A stretch of 34,083 nt of DNA from Candidatus Kuenenia stuttgartensis (GTDB lineage: Bacteria; Planctomycetota; Planctomycetia; Planctomycetales; Planctomycetaceae). Location of the stretch: NCBI GenBank assembly GCA_945904015.1, contig CAMDPK010000080.1, positions 1 to 34,083 of the forward strand. Reading direction: 5' to 3'. The position numbers and the translations under genes are program-made. Within the stretch, counting starts at the first letter, position 1. Each line of letters opens with the position of its first letter. The notes under the pieces are model-generated. The model worked only from the letters and a program-made list of their open reading frames with translations. It did no database searches and was not told the origin of the DNA. Below are positions 1-6,720 of the stretch, piece after piece.

Positions 1-1
1 G

Positions 2-202
2 TTCGCGCGAGAAGGTCATCAATCTTGGCGTCCGTTATTGTGTCGTTGGTACACGTCAAAAACAGAACCCTCATTCGCCGACATGCTCGCGACACTCCGC
101 CGACTCAGCATCCGGCAACAGGTTTTGACCTTGGCACTCGCAGGACCAGGGTCTCGAAAAATCCAACAACTTCTGGAAAACACGGTCGCCTTGCCCACAT
201 AA
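2..202 (+). CDS. C-terminal fragment, possibly of a transposase-like protein
   Basis: An open frame enters from the left edge and ends at TAA 200-202, so only the last 66 residues are visible. The fragment contains the stretch SFADMLATLRRLSIRQQVL, followed by a Gly-Pro-Gly turn and a Leu/Gln-rich helix. It resembles, from memory, the C-terminal tails of some planctomycete transposase-like proteins ending in an 'ADxLAxLRR' helix, but no catalytic residues are in view. The other forward frames over this stretch are less protein-like. The start and the bulk of the gene lie outside the window. It could equally be the tail of an unknown protein of the adjoining mobile-element remnant. Confidence 0.4.
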   Translation, partial: FAREGHQSWRPLLCRWYTSKTEPSFADMLATLRRLSIRQQVLTLALAGPGSRKIQQLLENTVALPT

Positions 203-244
203 AGTGCAAAAGTCGAACTCACATTGGCTCGAGAACGCGACTTC

Positions 245-526
245 ATGCCGGAACGAGTCAGGCAAGCAATCGCGTTTTGGCAAAAGCATCCCGAATGGGG
301 TCCGGGTGCAATTCACGACCACATCAAGCAGACGCCTCCCAGCGTGGTCGCCGAACAAGGCTGGTGGCCAGAGTCGAAGAGCACGTCGCAGACGGTGAAA
401 CCGACTCAACGATTGGCGGACGCTGAACGGCTGTCGTTGATGTCCCACGCGGAACTCCGTGAAGTTCTGGAATGGGGTATCGCGCGGGACATGGTGTCCG
501 ACGAATTGTTGAACGGAGTTCGATGA
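245..526 (+). CDS. hypothetical protein, probably frameshifted at its 3' end
   Basis: This frame encodes about 93 residues from ATG 245; a TTG at 224 is an alternative start. I do not recognise the family. It begins with a predicted helical segment (PERVRQAIAFWQKHPEW) followed by GPGAIHDHI, a Pro/Ser-rich linker and a second helical segment (HAELREVLEWGIARDM). The frame is the same as that of the upstream fragment, which stops at 202. It ends at TGA 524-526, exactly where the next forward frame becomes protein-like and continues to 719 without its own start codon. I infer one original gene of about 155 codons that has lost or gained a base near 511-520. The context is the mobile-element remnant left of tRNA-Val. 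Confidence 0.5.
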   Translation: MPERVRQAIAFWQKHPEWGPGAIHDHIKQTPPSVVAEQGWWPESKSTSQTVKPTQRLADAERLSLMSHAELREVLEWGIARDMVSDELLNGVR

Positions 527-719
527 CGACCGGCAATTCCTCCAGTTCATCCCCAACCATACACTGCTAGCAAAACTGCTATCGGCTCGCGATGACGCAA
601 CCAAGAACGTCGCTCCGACTGCCCAGCCTCCGCCGTCTGACTCGGCTGCACCAAAACACGAAGAGCGTACGCCCCACGGCAATGAGGCGTCCGCTATTCG
701 ATCTGCACAGTCCCCGTGA
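513..719 (+). other. frame +3 continuation of the preceding gene (apparent frameshift)
   Basis: After a stop at 510-512 this frame stays open to TGA 717-719. It reads as plausible protein: an acidic start (EFDDDRQFLQFIPNHTLLAK), then a basic helix and a Pro/Ser/Ala-rich tail. No ATG, GTG or TTG opens it, so it is unlikely to be an independent gene. It fits as the C-terminal part of the gene at 245-526 after a +1 shift around 511-520. It could also be chance reading of AT-poor DNA, or an assembly error. Confidence 0.35.
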
Positions 720-732
720 CGGAACCAATGCC

Positions 733-1119
733 ATGACCGAGCGAACATTATTCCCCGACGACCCACCCGGCAACTTGCCGCATAACCGCACGGCCACAAG
801 CCGACAAGCAGCGGCTCTGGCCAAACCCTTCGCGTGTCGGCAACTCAGTCGCGTGCTCGCATTCTCCGTCGAACGCGGTGACGACGGAGCGACCGACGAA
901 GAGTGCCAGCTAGCCACCGGCATCAGCGGCGACTCACAACGTCCCCGCCGTCAGTGGCTCGTCAAACACGGCTACCTGCACCAGTCCAAAAACATGCGGA
1001 TGACGACGAAAGGCCGCGCCGCCGTCGTTTGGGTTTGGTCCGGCAAGGTGCTACCGACAGCAGCGGCAACCAACACAGCCGCTGCCGAACAACCGCGGGA
1101 GGTTTCGCATCATGCCTGA
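733..1119 (+). CDS. phage-type winged-helix (HTH) DNA-binding protein
   Basis: This 128-residue protein is read from ATG 733; ATG 682 in the same frame would add 17 residues. Residues about 15-95 follow the layout of small winged-helix proteins common in phages and integrated elements. There is a TSRQAA start, then a helix containing RVLAFSVERGDDGATDEE, a recognition region SGDSQRPRRQWLVKHGYL, and a wing ending TTKGRAAVVWVW. The QRPRR...L..G pattern and the final basic strand are the recognisable parts. Such proteins are thought to bind DNA in replication or regulatory modules, but the target here is unknown. The 3' end overlaps the following excisionase-like gene by 8 nt, suggesting one transcript. 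The Ala/Thr-rich tail after the wing looks unstructured. Confidence 0.65.
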   Translation: MTERTLFPDDPPGNLPHNRTATSRQAAALAKPFACRQLSRVLAFSVERGDDGATDEECQLATGISGDSQRPRRQWLVKHGYLHQSKNMRMTTKGRAAVVWVWSGKVLPTAAATNTAAAEQPREVSHHA

Positions 1120-1368
1120 CGCCATCAGGGCATTGCCGGCGGTTCTACGCCGGCCGGAGAAGATCGAGACGCCACGGCTGTTGCTGTCGCGCGATGAAGC
1201 GGCCAAGGCACTCAACGTGTCGGTGCGGATGTTGGACTCGCTCACCGAGCCGGGCCGTTGAAGCCCGTCAGGATCGGGAGGCGTGTGCTCTTCTCGCCGG
1301 CAGAGCTTCAACGCTGGATTGACGCCGCGACGGCTCATTCGACGGCGGACAGCGTCCCCGATGGTTGA
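1112..1368 (+). pseudogene. excisionase/AlpA-like HTH protein, interrupted by a frameshift
   Basis: The frame opened by ATG 1112 encodes an N-terminal region and a MerR/AlpA-type helix-turn-helix (LLLSRDEAAKALNVSVRMLD) and stops at TGA 1259-1261. The second half of the domain continues directly in the -1 frame (LKPVRIGRRVLFSPAELQRW) to TGA 1366-1368. Together they rebuild a typical excisionase-family domain of about 85 residues: the HTH followed by the '.VRIGRRVLF...L..W' strand and helix. Such proteins direct excision or act as small regulators in integrated elements. Without frameshifting the product would lack the second half, so it is probably dead, programmed, or a sequencing error. It overlaps the upstream winged-helix gene by 8 nt and precedes hicA. 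Confidence 0.7.
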
Positions 1369-1432
1369 CCGGGAATACGGTTCGTTGTGGGTATCTGTTG
1401 CGTCGTGTGTATGTTGTGTGTAGGAATACGCC

Positions 1433-1630
1433 ATGAACAGCCGAGAGATCATCCAACGGTTGAAGCGGGACGGCTGGGAATTGGTCCGCACCAAAGGGGA
1501 TCATCACGTCTTTCGGCGGCCGGATGGGGGAGGCATCGTCGTGGTGCCTCACCCTAAGCGAGACATCCCGGTGGGGACTCTGCGGAGCATCTTCAAACAA
1601 GCCGGCTGGGACTGGAACGAACGGAGCTAA
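1433..1630 (+). CDS. hicA: HicA-type mRNA interferase toxin
   Basis: This 65-residue protein is a full-length HicA, a dsRBD-fold endoribonuclease that cleaves translated mRNA. Visible hallmarks are the N-terminal REIIQRLKRDGWELVR, the GDHHVFRRP segment carrying the conserved catalytic histidine (H24 or H25), the VVPHPKRDIPVGTLRSI strand-helix, and the final helix ending QAGWDW. ATG 1433 is preceded by AGGAA at 1422-1426 with a 6-nt spacing. The hicB start follows 4 nt after the stop, the classic toxin-first HicAB order, so the two are probably cotranscribed and HicB autorepresses. The about 65 nt upstream are rich in short GTGT-type repeats and may hold the operator, but I cannot define it. 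Confidence 0.95.
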   Translation: MNSREIIQRLKRDGWELVRTKGDHHVFRRPDGGGIVVVPHPKRDIPVGTLRSIFKQAGWDWNERS

Positions 1631-1634
1631 CGCC

Positions 1635-2093
1635 ATGCAGTTTGCGATTGTGATGCACAAGGACAAATCGAGCGACTACGGCGTGACCGTGCCGGACCTG
1701 CCGGGATGTTTCTCGGCGGGAAGCTCGGTCGATGAAGCCTTGGCGATGGCCAAGGAAGCGATTGAAGTCTACTTGGAACAAACCATCGAAGACGGAAAGC
1801 CTGTCCCGCAGCCCGGTCGAATCGAACAGCATCAACGGAACCCGGATTACCGTGGCGGCGTGTGGGCGGTCGTGAGCGTCGATCAATCGACGCTGCGCGT
1901 GGCGGCGAAGCGAATCAACATTACTCTGCCCGAACGAGTCCTAGACGCCATTGATCGCTTTGCTGATGCCAGTGGCGAAACCCGATCGGGACTGCTGGCG
2001 CGGGCGGCGACGGAATACATCGGGCGAGCCGGAGACAAAACTCTGCCGACTGCGAAGCGAGGCCGAAGGAAATTCAAAACCGCGAAGTCGTGA
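1635..2093 (+). CDS. hicB: HicB-type antitoxin with C-terminal DNA-binding domain
   Basis: This 152-residue protein neutralises HicA and normally represses the operon. Residues about 1-65 form the degraded RNase H-like HicB domain (YGVTVPDLPGCFSAGSSVDE, then an AKEAIEVYLE helix). Residues about 90-130 look like a ribbon-helix-helix DNA-binding domain (KRINITLPERVLDAIDRFA). A basic tail follows. The start ATG 1635 lies 4 nt after the hicA stop, with GGAG at 1623-1626 inside the end of hicA, so translation is probably coupled. The pair is complete and looks intact, unlike its frameshifted upstream neighbours, as expected for an addiction module that stabilises an element. Confidence 0.95.
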   Translation: MQFAIVMHKDKSSDYGVTVPDLPGCFSAGSSVDEALAMAKEAIEVYLEQTIEDGKPVPQPGRIEQHQRNPDYRGGVWAVVSVDQSTLRVAAKRINITLPERVLDAIDRFADASGETRSGLLARAATEYIGRAGDKTLPTAKRGRRKFKTAKS

Positions 2094-2151
2094 ACGCGGC
2101 CATACGCGGAGTCCTGCACGCGATGTCATTGAGACGTACGGAGTCACCACA

Positions 2152-2189
2152 AATGCAAAAACCCCCGGAAAACCGAGGGTTCTTGCATT
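2152..2189 (-). terminator. hairpin just downstream of tRNA-Val
   Basis: Two 17-nt arms (2152-2168 and 2173-2189) flank a 4-nt loop. On the + strand they carry two mismatches. Read on the - strand both become G-U wobbles, giving a fully paired RNA stem. The strand asymmetry and its place 5 nt beyond the tRNA 3' end support a 3' processing or termination signal for the tRNA transcript. There is no clear U-tract after the stem on the - strand, so a simple intrinsic terminator is not certain. It could also serve the convergent hicAB transcript. Confidence 0.55.
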
Positions 2190-2194
2190 GAAGG

Positions 2195-2267
2195 TGGGCG
2201 ATGAGGGGCTCGAACCCGCGACATCCACGGTGTAAACATGGCGCTCTACCAACTGAGCTAATCGCCC
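2195..2267 (-). tRNA. tRNA-Val (anticodon UAC)
   Basis: On the - strand the sequence folds as a standard cloverleaf. The acceptor starts GGGCGAT and ends ATCGCCC plus discriminator A. The D-arm has GCTCAGTTGGTAGAGC. The anticodon stem CCATG/CGTGG holds the loop TTTACAC with anticodon TAC, which reads GUA/GUG valine codons. The T-loop is TTCGAGC. The T-stem has one C-U mismatch at pair 50-64. The 3' CCA is not fully encoded (the genome has CCT), so it would need CCA addition. Its 3' end faces the putative integrated element on the left, a usual site for integrases. Confidence 0.95.
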
Positions 2268-2330
2268 AAGCTGGAGTCCCCCTGTCTGGATTCCCTCAGT
2301 GACACTCGGTTGGAAATCGGGACTCCGACC

Positions 2331-2516
2331 TTACGCTTTGGCCGCGTCTGCCGCTCGTTGAAACTCGACCGCTTGGCGGCGGAGTTGATTCGAGCGGCGA
2401 ATGAACTTCCCGCGCGCTGGCTTGCTGCCGGAGATGCGGCACAGATTTTCGTACTTCTTGGACAGCGCGAGTTTCACGCGAGCCTTGTTTTCGAGTTCTT
2501 CAGCCTTCGTTGCCAT
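2331..2516 (-). CDS. small basic hypothetical protein
   Basis: This 61-residue, Lys/Arg-rich and largely helical protein begins at ATG 2516. An AAGGA about 12 nt upstream and GAGG 3 nt upstream are possible ribosome binding sites. Residues include KYENLCRISGSKPARGKF, followed by a basic helix and an Ala-rich end. I do not assign a family. The charge and size would fit a nucleic-acid or ribosome-associated protein, but that is inference. It lies 63 nt upstream of tRNA-Val on the same strand, with an 8-bp inverted repeat (2273-2280/2319-2326) between them. The 268 nt between this gene and the ABC permease hold no gene I can support. Confidence 0.55.
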   Translation of the reverse strand: MATKAEELENKARVKLALSKKYENLCRISGSKPARGKFIRRSNQLRRQAVEFQRAADAAKA

Positions 2517-2784
2517 GCCTCAAGATCCTTCGACCCAGATTTCGGTAGTGGATGTCAAAAACGGGGTGGGATAAATACCGCGAAATGCCGCCAGATGCCA
2601 GTCATCCCGGTCCCCAGAGTGCGGGCAGCGTCGCAAAACCACTCGGTAGTTGACGAGAGCGAGGTCCGTAGCGGCGGATTTACGCGAACTTCCCAAGGAT
2701 TGGCTGTTCCCCAATCTCGCAGACAGTTAATGGTAGTCCGAGTTGGCGGTCGCGATGATTCGACTGGCTCAGAATGGACAAACG

Positions 2785-5151
2785 ATGCGTGCGATTGACC
2801 GCAAGCTGGTGCGAGACGTGTTCCTGATGAAGGGGCAGGTGCTGGCGATCTGCGCGGTGATGGCCTGTGGAGTCGCGACCTTCGTGATGTCCAGCAGCGC
2901 GATGGTGTCGTTGCAGGGAACGATGGACGGGTTCTACTCGGCGAATCGGTTTCCGCAGGTGTTCGCCAGCATGAAGCGCGCTCCGCTGACGTTGGCCGAG
3001 CGGATCGAGGAGATCCCCGGAGTCGCTCGGATTCAGACGCGCGTGGTCGAGGACGTGACGCTCGACGTGCCGTCGTTTGCGGAACCAGTCGCCGGGAGGT
3101 TGGTGTCGATCCCGGAGCATCCGCAGCCGACCGATTTGTGCTCGCTGTTTCTGCGCAAGGGACGCTTCATCGAATCGCGACGCGACGACGAGGTGCTCGC
3201 CAGCGAGGGGTTTGTCAAAGCCCACAAGTTGCAGCTCAACGATCAAATCTCGGCGGTCATCAACGGCAAGAAAAAGAAACTGCGGATCGTCGGCATCGCG
3301 CTGTCGCCGGAATACGTTTATCAAATCAAGTACGGTCAACTCGTGCCGGATGATAAGCGGTTCGGAATTTTGTGGATGAGCCGCGAGGCGCTCGAAGCGG
3401 CGTTCGACATGAAGGGAGCGTTCAACGACGTGCTTGTCGAACTGCTGCCCGGCACGACGGAGGCGGCAGTCACGAGGCCGCTGGATCGGCTGATCGAGAA
3501 ACATGGCGGCTTCGGATCGTACGCGCGAGCGGATCAGATTTCGCATCGCTTCCTGTCGGACGAGATCAGCAATCTCAAACGGATGGGGATGATCGTGCCG
3601 TCGATCTTTCTGGGCGTGGCGGCGTTTCTGCTGAACGTCGTGCTGAGCCGCATTATCGCGTTGCAGCGTGATCAGATTGCGGCGCTCAAGGCGTTCGGAT
3701 ATTCGCATTGGGCGGTGGGTCGGCACTACTTGAAACTGGTGCTGCTGATCTGCGTGATCGGCGGCATTGTGGGGACGATCGCAGGCTCGATCATCGGCCG
3801 CAAGATGATGGGCATCTACGCGGAGTTCTACCGCTACCCGGAGCTGCACTATCAACTTCCGCCGGAGGTCATTGCGGGAGCATTCGGAGTCTGTTTCGGA
3901 TTCACGATGCTTGGCACTCTGAATGTCGTTCGCCGCGCGGTCACGCTGCCGCCGGCCGAGGCGATGCGGCCGGAAGCTCCGGGCGAGTTTCGGCCGACGA
4001 TCTTCGAGCGGCTTGGATTCGGACACTGGATGTCGCAGATCGGACGCATCGTGATTCGCAACATCGAGCGGCGGCCGGTTAAGGCGTTGCTGTCCGTGTG
4101 CGGGATCGCGATGGCGGCGGCGATACTGGTGCTCGGTCGGTTCTCGGCCGACTCGTTGGAGTTTCTGGTGCGGATGCAATTCGAATACATGAATCGGCAC
4201 GACATCGACGTCTCTCTGAACGAGACGACTTCGCGCCGGGCACTCAACGAAATCCAGCAGCTTCCCGGAGTCATCCACGCCGAGCCGCGGCGCGGTGTTG
4301 GCATCAAACTGTTTCACGACCAAGTCGAGAAGCGCACGTTTCTGTTGGGGATCGATCAGGACGCTCGGCTGAACCACTTGATCGACGATCTCGATCAGCC
4401 GGTCGCCGTGCCGCCGGAAGGGATCGTGCTCAATCAAAAACTGGCGCAAGTGCTGGGTGTCCACATCGGCGATACACTGCGGCTGGAGATCATGTCCGGC
4501 AGCCGTCGTGTTCGGCCGGTGCGCGTCGCGGCGTTCAGCCAAGAGTACTTGGGTACGGTCTGTTACATGGAAGCGCGAGCGCTCAATCGGCTGATCGGCG
4601 AAGGCCCGGCAGTGACGAGTATCGCAATCACCGCCGATCCAAACGCCGTTGAGGATTTATACCGCCGTTTGAAGGCGACTCCGCGTGTCGGCAGCGTGAT
4701 GCTCAAAGGGGCGGCGATCCAAGGTTTCCGCGACACCGTGATGAACAACCTGCTGACCATGCAAGCCTTCAACGTCGTCTTCGCCTGCATCATCGCGTTC
4801 GGTGTGGTCTACAACACCGCGCGCGTCGCGCTCTCGGAACGAGGTCGCGAACTGGCGAGCCTCCGCGTGTTGGGACTTACTCGCGGGGAGATTTCTCGCA
4901 TCTTGCTGGGTGAACTCGCGCTGCTGACCGCCGCCGCGATCCCGTTGGGGTTGTTCTTCGGCAATCGACTGGCGGGACTCGTTTGCTGGTTCATGGACAC
5001 CGAACTGTATCGCATTCCGCTGATCATCGAGCCGCGGACGTACTCGTTCGCGACGACGGTGGTGCTCATCGCCGCTATCCTGTCGGGGCTGCTGGTCCGA
5101 CGTCGGTTAGACCATTTGGACTTAATCGCCGTGTTGAAGACACGCGAATGA
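2785..5151 (+). CDS. ABC transporter permease, FtsX/MacB family (duplicated)
   Basis: This integral membrane protein of about 788 residues has two FtsX-type modules. I see TM segments near residues 19-41, 268-293, 315-340, 362-383, 433-452, 660-682, 708-733 and 751-772. Two large extracytoplasmic MacB-like domains lie after TM1 and TM5. The loop motif ALKAFGYSHWAVGRHYLK after TM2 and its repeat ELASLRVLGLTRGEISRILL are typical coupling regions for the ATPase. I chose ATG 2785, giving N-terminus MRAIDRKLVRDV, because it directly precedes TM1; ATG 2755 and TTG 2743 are alternatives. The next gene is a membrane-fusion protein, so the two probably form a tripartite-like export or lipoprotein-handling complex. 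No ATP-binding subunit gene is present in this window. Confidence 0.9.
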   Translation: MRAIDRKLVRDVFLMKGQVLAICAVMACGVATFVMSSSAMVSLQGTMDGFYSANRFPQVFASMKRAPLTLAERIEEIPGVARIQTRVVEDVTLDVPSFAEPVAGRLVSIPEHPQPTDLCSLFLRKGRFIESRRDDEVLASEGFVKAHKLQLNDQISAVINGKKKKLRIVGIALSPEYVYQIKYGQLVPDDKRFGILWMSREALEAAFDMKGAFNDVLVELLPGTTEAAVTRPLDRLIEKHGGFGSYARADQISHRFLSDEISNLKRMGMIVPSIFLGVAAFLLNVVLSRIIALQRDQIAALKAFGYSHWAVGRHYLKLVLLICVIGGIVGTIAGSIIGRKMMGIYAEFYRYPELHYQLPPEVIAGAFGVCFGFTMLGTLNVVRRAVTLPPAEAMRPEAPGEFRPTIFERLGFGHWMSQIGRIVIRNIERRPVKALLSVCGIAMAAAILVLGRFSADSLEFLVRMQFEYMNRHDIDVSLNETTSRRALNEIQQLPGVIHAEPRRGVGIKLFHDQVEKRTFLLGIDQDARLNHLIDDLDQPVAVPPEGIVLNQKLAQVLGVHIGDTLRLEIMSGSRRVRPVRVAAFSQEYLGTVCYMEARALNRLIGEGPAVTSIAITADPNAVEDLYRRLKATPRVGSVMLKGAAIQGFRDTVMNNLLTMQAFNVVFACIIAFGVVYNTARVALSERGRELASLRVLGLTRGEISRILLGELALLTAAAIPLGLFFGNRLAGLVCWFMDTELYRIPLIIEPRTYSFATTVVLIAAILSGLLVRRRLDHLDLIAVLKTRE

Positions 5152-5267
5152 CGTTGAGGTTTCAGAATCGGGAACCTCGGATTCCAGTTCTGAGAGTTCT
5201 CATGCGAAATTGAGATTTGAGATGTCAGGCCGTCACCCGGTGATTTCCAATCCAAGACTGTCCTGAT

Positions 5268-5275
5268 AGGAAAGG
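5268..5275 (+). promoter_or_regulatory. ribosome binding site deciding a TTG start
   Basis: AGGAAAGG sits 6 nt before TTG 5282. The next in-frame ATG, at 5357, would delete the membrane anchor of the fusion protein and has no comparable site. The TTG start is therefore the better choice. Confidence 0.6.
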
Positions 5276-5281
5276 TGCGAC

Positions 5282-6640
5282 TTGTTTCGCTGGTTCAAAC
5301 GATTTCTGTGGTTCTGCGTGCTGGCTGGCATTGTTGCCTTCGTTGGGTACGGCTTCATGCCCAAGCCGATTCCGGTGGACACGGCGAGCGTCAGTCGCGG
5401 CGTGCTCTCGGTCACGGTGGCCGAGGATGGCAAGACGCGCGTGCGCGATCGCTTCGTCATCTCCGCGCCGTTGGCGGGGAGACTGCATCGGATCAAGGTT
5501 CGAGCGGGCGATCCGGTGTCGATTCCGGTGACGGCCGAGCGACTGGCGAGCAAACCGAGCGACGACGAATTAGCGAACGGCAATGGGCATGGCGATCCCG
5601 TGACGGAATCGATCACGACATCCGTCTCGCTCGGAACCGCACCGGTCAGCGAGTTGGCGATCATCGACCCGATTGATCCGAGCCTGTTGGACTCGCGGCA
5701 AATCGCGCAGGCCGAGTTACGTGTCAAAGCCTTTGAGTCCGCGTTGCAAAGCGCTTCAGCCGCGAAGGCCAAGGCGAGCGTCGCGAGCGAATGGGCGAAG
5801 CTCGACCTTGATCGCCGCGCGGGACTTTCGGGAAAGGGAGCCAACACCAAACAGGAACTCGAAGACGCCCAGATGCTGCTGCGCTCGCGGACGGAAGAGC
5901 TGAACTCCGCGAAGTTCGCCGAACAAACCGCCAAGTACGAACTCGAACTGTCTCGCGCTGCGCTGCTGCGGTCGAAGCCGCTTGCGGCCGAGGACGCTGA
6001 GAAATGGCAATTGCGGGTTCACTCACCGATCGACGGGCTTGTGATGAAGGTGCTGCAAGAGAGTGAAACGATCGTGCAACAAGGGACACCACTGCTGGAA
6101 GTCGGCGATCCGCGCGATTTGGAAATCGACATCGAAGTCCTCTCGACCGACGCCGTCAAAATCCTTCCCGGCCAAAAGGTGTGGCTGAAGCATTGGGGGG
6201 GCGAGAAGCCGTTGCTGGCGCATGTGCGATTGGTTGAGCCGTCTGGCTACTTGAAACTCTCGGCGCTCGGCGTCGAGGAGCAGCGCGTTCACGTCATCGC
6301 ACAATTCGACACACCGTATGCCGAACGGCCGACGCTCGGCGACGGCTATCGCGTCGAAGCAGAGATCGTGATTTGGAAAGAGGATGACGTTCTGAAAGTG
6401 CCGACCGGCGCACTCTTCCGCGACAAAAGTGCGTCGCCAGCGGCGTCGTCCGATAAGCCGTCCGCTGACATCTGGGCCGTGTTCTTGGTTGAAAAGGGAC
6501 TCGCCGTCAAACGCCGCATCGAAGTCGGCCGCCGCAATGGACTCGAAGCGGAAGTCCTCAACGGCCTGAGCGACACTGACCTTGTCATCGTGCATCCGAG
6601 CGACCGCATCCAAGACCAAATCCAAGTGCAGCCGAGATAA
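5282..6640 (+). CDS. HlyD/MacA-type membrane-fusion (periplasmic adaptor) protein
   Basis: This 452-residue protein has an N-terminal membrane anchor (about residues 5-24), a first barrel-sandwich half (VISAPLAGRLHRIKVRAGDP), a long alpha-helical hairpin (about 135-235, starting DPSLLDSRQIAQAELR), the second lipoyl half (VHSPIDGLVMKVLQESE), a beta-barrel, and a C-terminal membrane-proximal domain. This is the standard order in RND/ABC periplasmic adaptors. A less conserved insert of about 40 residues lies between the first lipoyl half and the helix pair. Translation probably starts at TTG 5282. It follows the FtsX-type permease by 130 nt on the same strand, so it is its likely partner. The stop is immediately followed by a palindromic repeat. 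Confidence 0.9.
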   Translation: MFRWFKRFLWFCVLAGIVAFVGYGFMPKPIPVDTASVSRGVLSVTVAEDGKTRVRDRFVISAPLAGRLHRIKVRAGDPVSIPVTAERLASKPSDDELANGNGHGDPVTESITTSVSLGTAPVSELAIIDPIDPSLLDSRQIAQAELRVKAFESALQSASAAKAKASVASEWAKLDLDRRAGLSGKGANTKQELEDAQMLLRSRTEELNSAKFAEQTAKYELELSRAALLRSKPLAAEDAEKWQLRVHSPIDGLVMKVLQESETIVQQGTPLLEVGDPRDLEIDIEVLSTDAVKILPGQKVWLKHWGGEKPLLAHVRLVEPSGYLKLSALGVEEQRVHVIAQFDTPYAERPTLGDGYRVEAEIVIWKEDDVLKVPTGALFRDKSASPAASSDKPSADIWAVFLVEKGLAVKRRIEVGRRNGLEAEVLNGLSDTDLVIVHPSDRIQDQIQVQPR

Positions 6641-6713
6641 TTCGTGGGGCAGGTTTTCAACCTGCCCGGAGAGCGACGTCATTGACGGGCAGGTTGAAAA
6701 CCTGCCCCACGAA
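6641..6713. repeat. palindromic element, GTGGGGCAGG family (67-nt core copy)
   Basis: Perfect 28-nt inverted arms (6641-6668 and 6686-6713) flank a 17-nt spacer. The core arm (6644-6668) starts GTGGGGCAGGTTTTCAACC and is the same as in copies at 22214, 30316 and, with one change, 31225. Core to core this copy is 67 nt against 60 nt in the others, because its spacer is longer. It fills the gap between the membrane-fusion gene and the helicase gene, beginning one base after the TAA. It would form a very stable RNA hairpin. Confidence 0.95.
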
Positions 6714-6716
6714 GGA
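6711..6716 (+). promoter_or_regulatory. ribosome binding site partly inside a palindromic repeat
   Basis: GAAGGA lies 4 nt before ATG 6721. Its first three bases are the last three bases of the right arm of the palindrome at 6641-6713, so the base of the stem would pair with part of the site. Confidence 0.55.
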
Positions 6717-6720
6717 TGCC

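Noticed and set aside
1365..1415. TTGACC followed by TATGTT as a hicA promoter
   Set aside because: The spacing between the two is far too long and TTGACC overlaps the previous gene's end; promoter rules for this group are also uncertain.
2273..2326. 8-bp inverted repeat between the small basic gene and tRNA-Val as a terminator
   Set aside because: The arms are short and 38 nt apart with no T-tract; too weak to list as a feature.
2680..4542. Long open frame on the - strand opposite the ABC permease
   Set aside because: It encodes a His/Arg/Asp-rich sequence without domains and mirrors a clear membrane protein. Long antisense frames are expected in GC-rich DNA.
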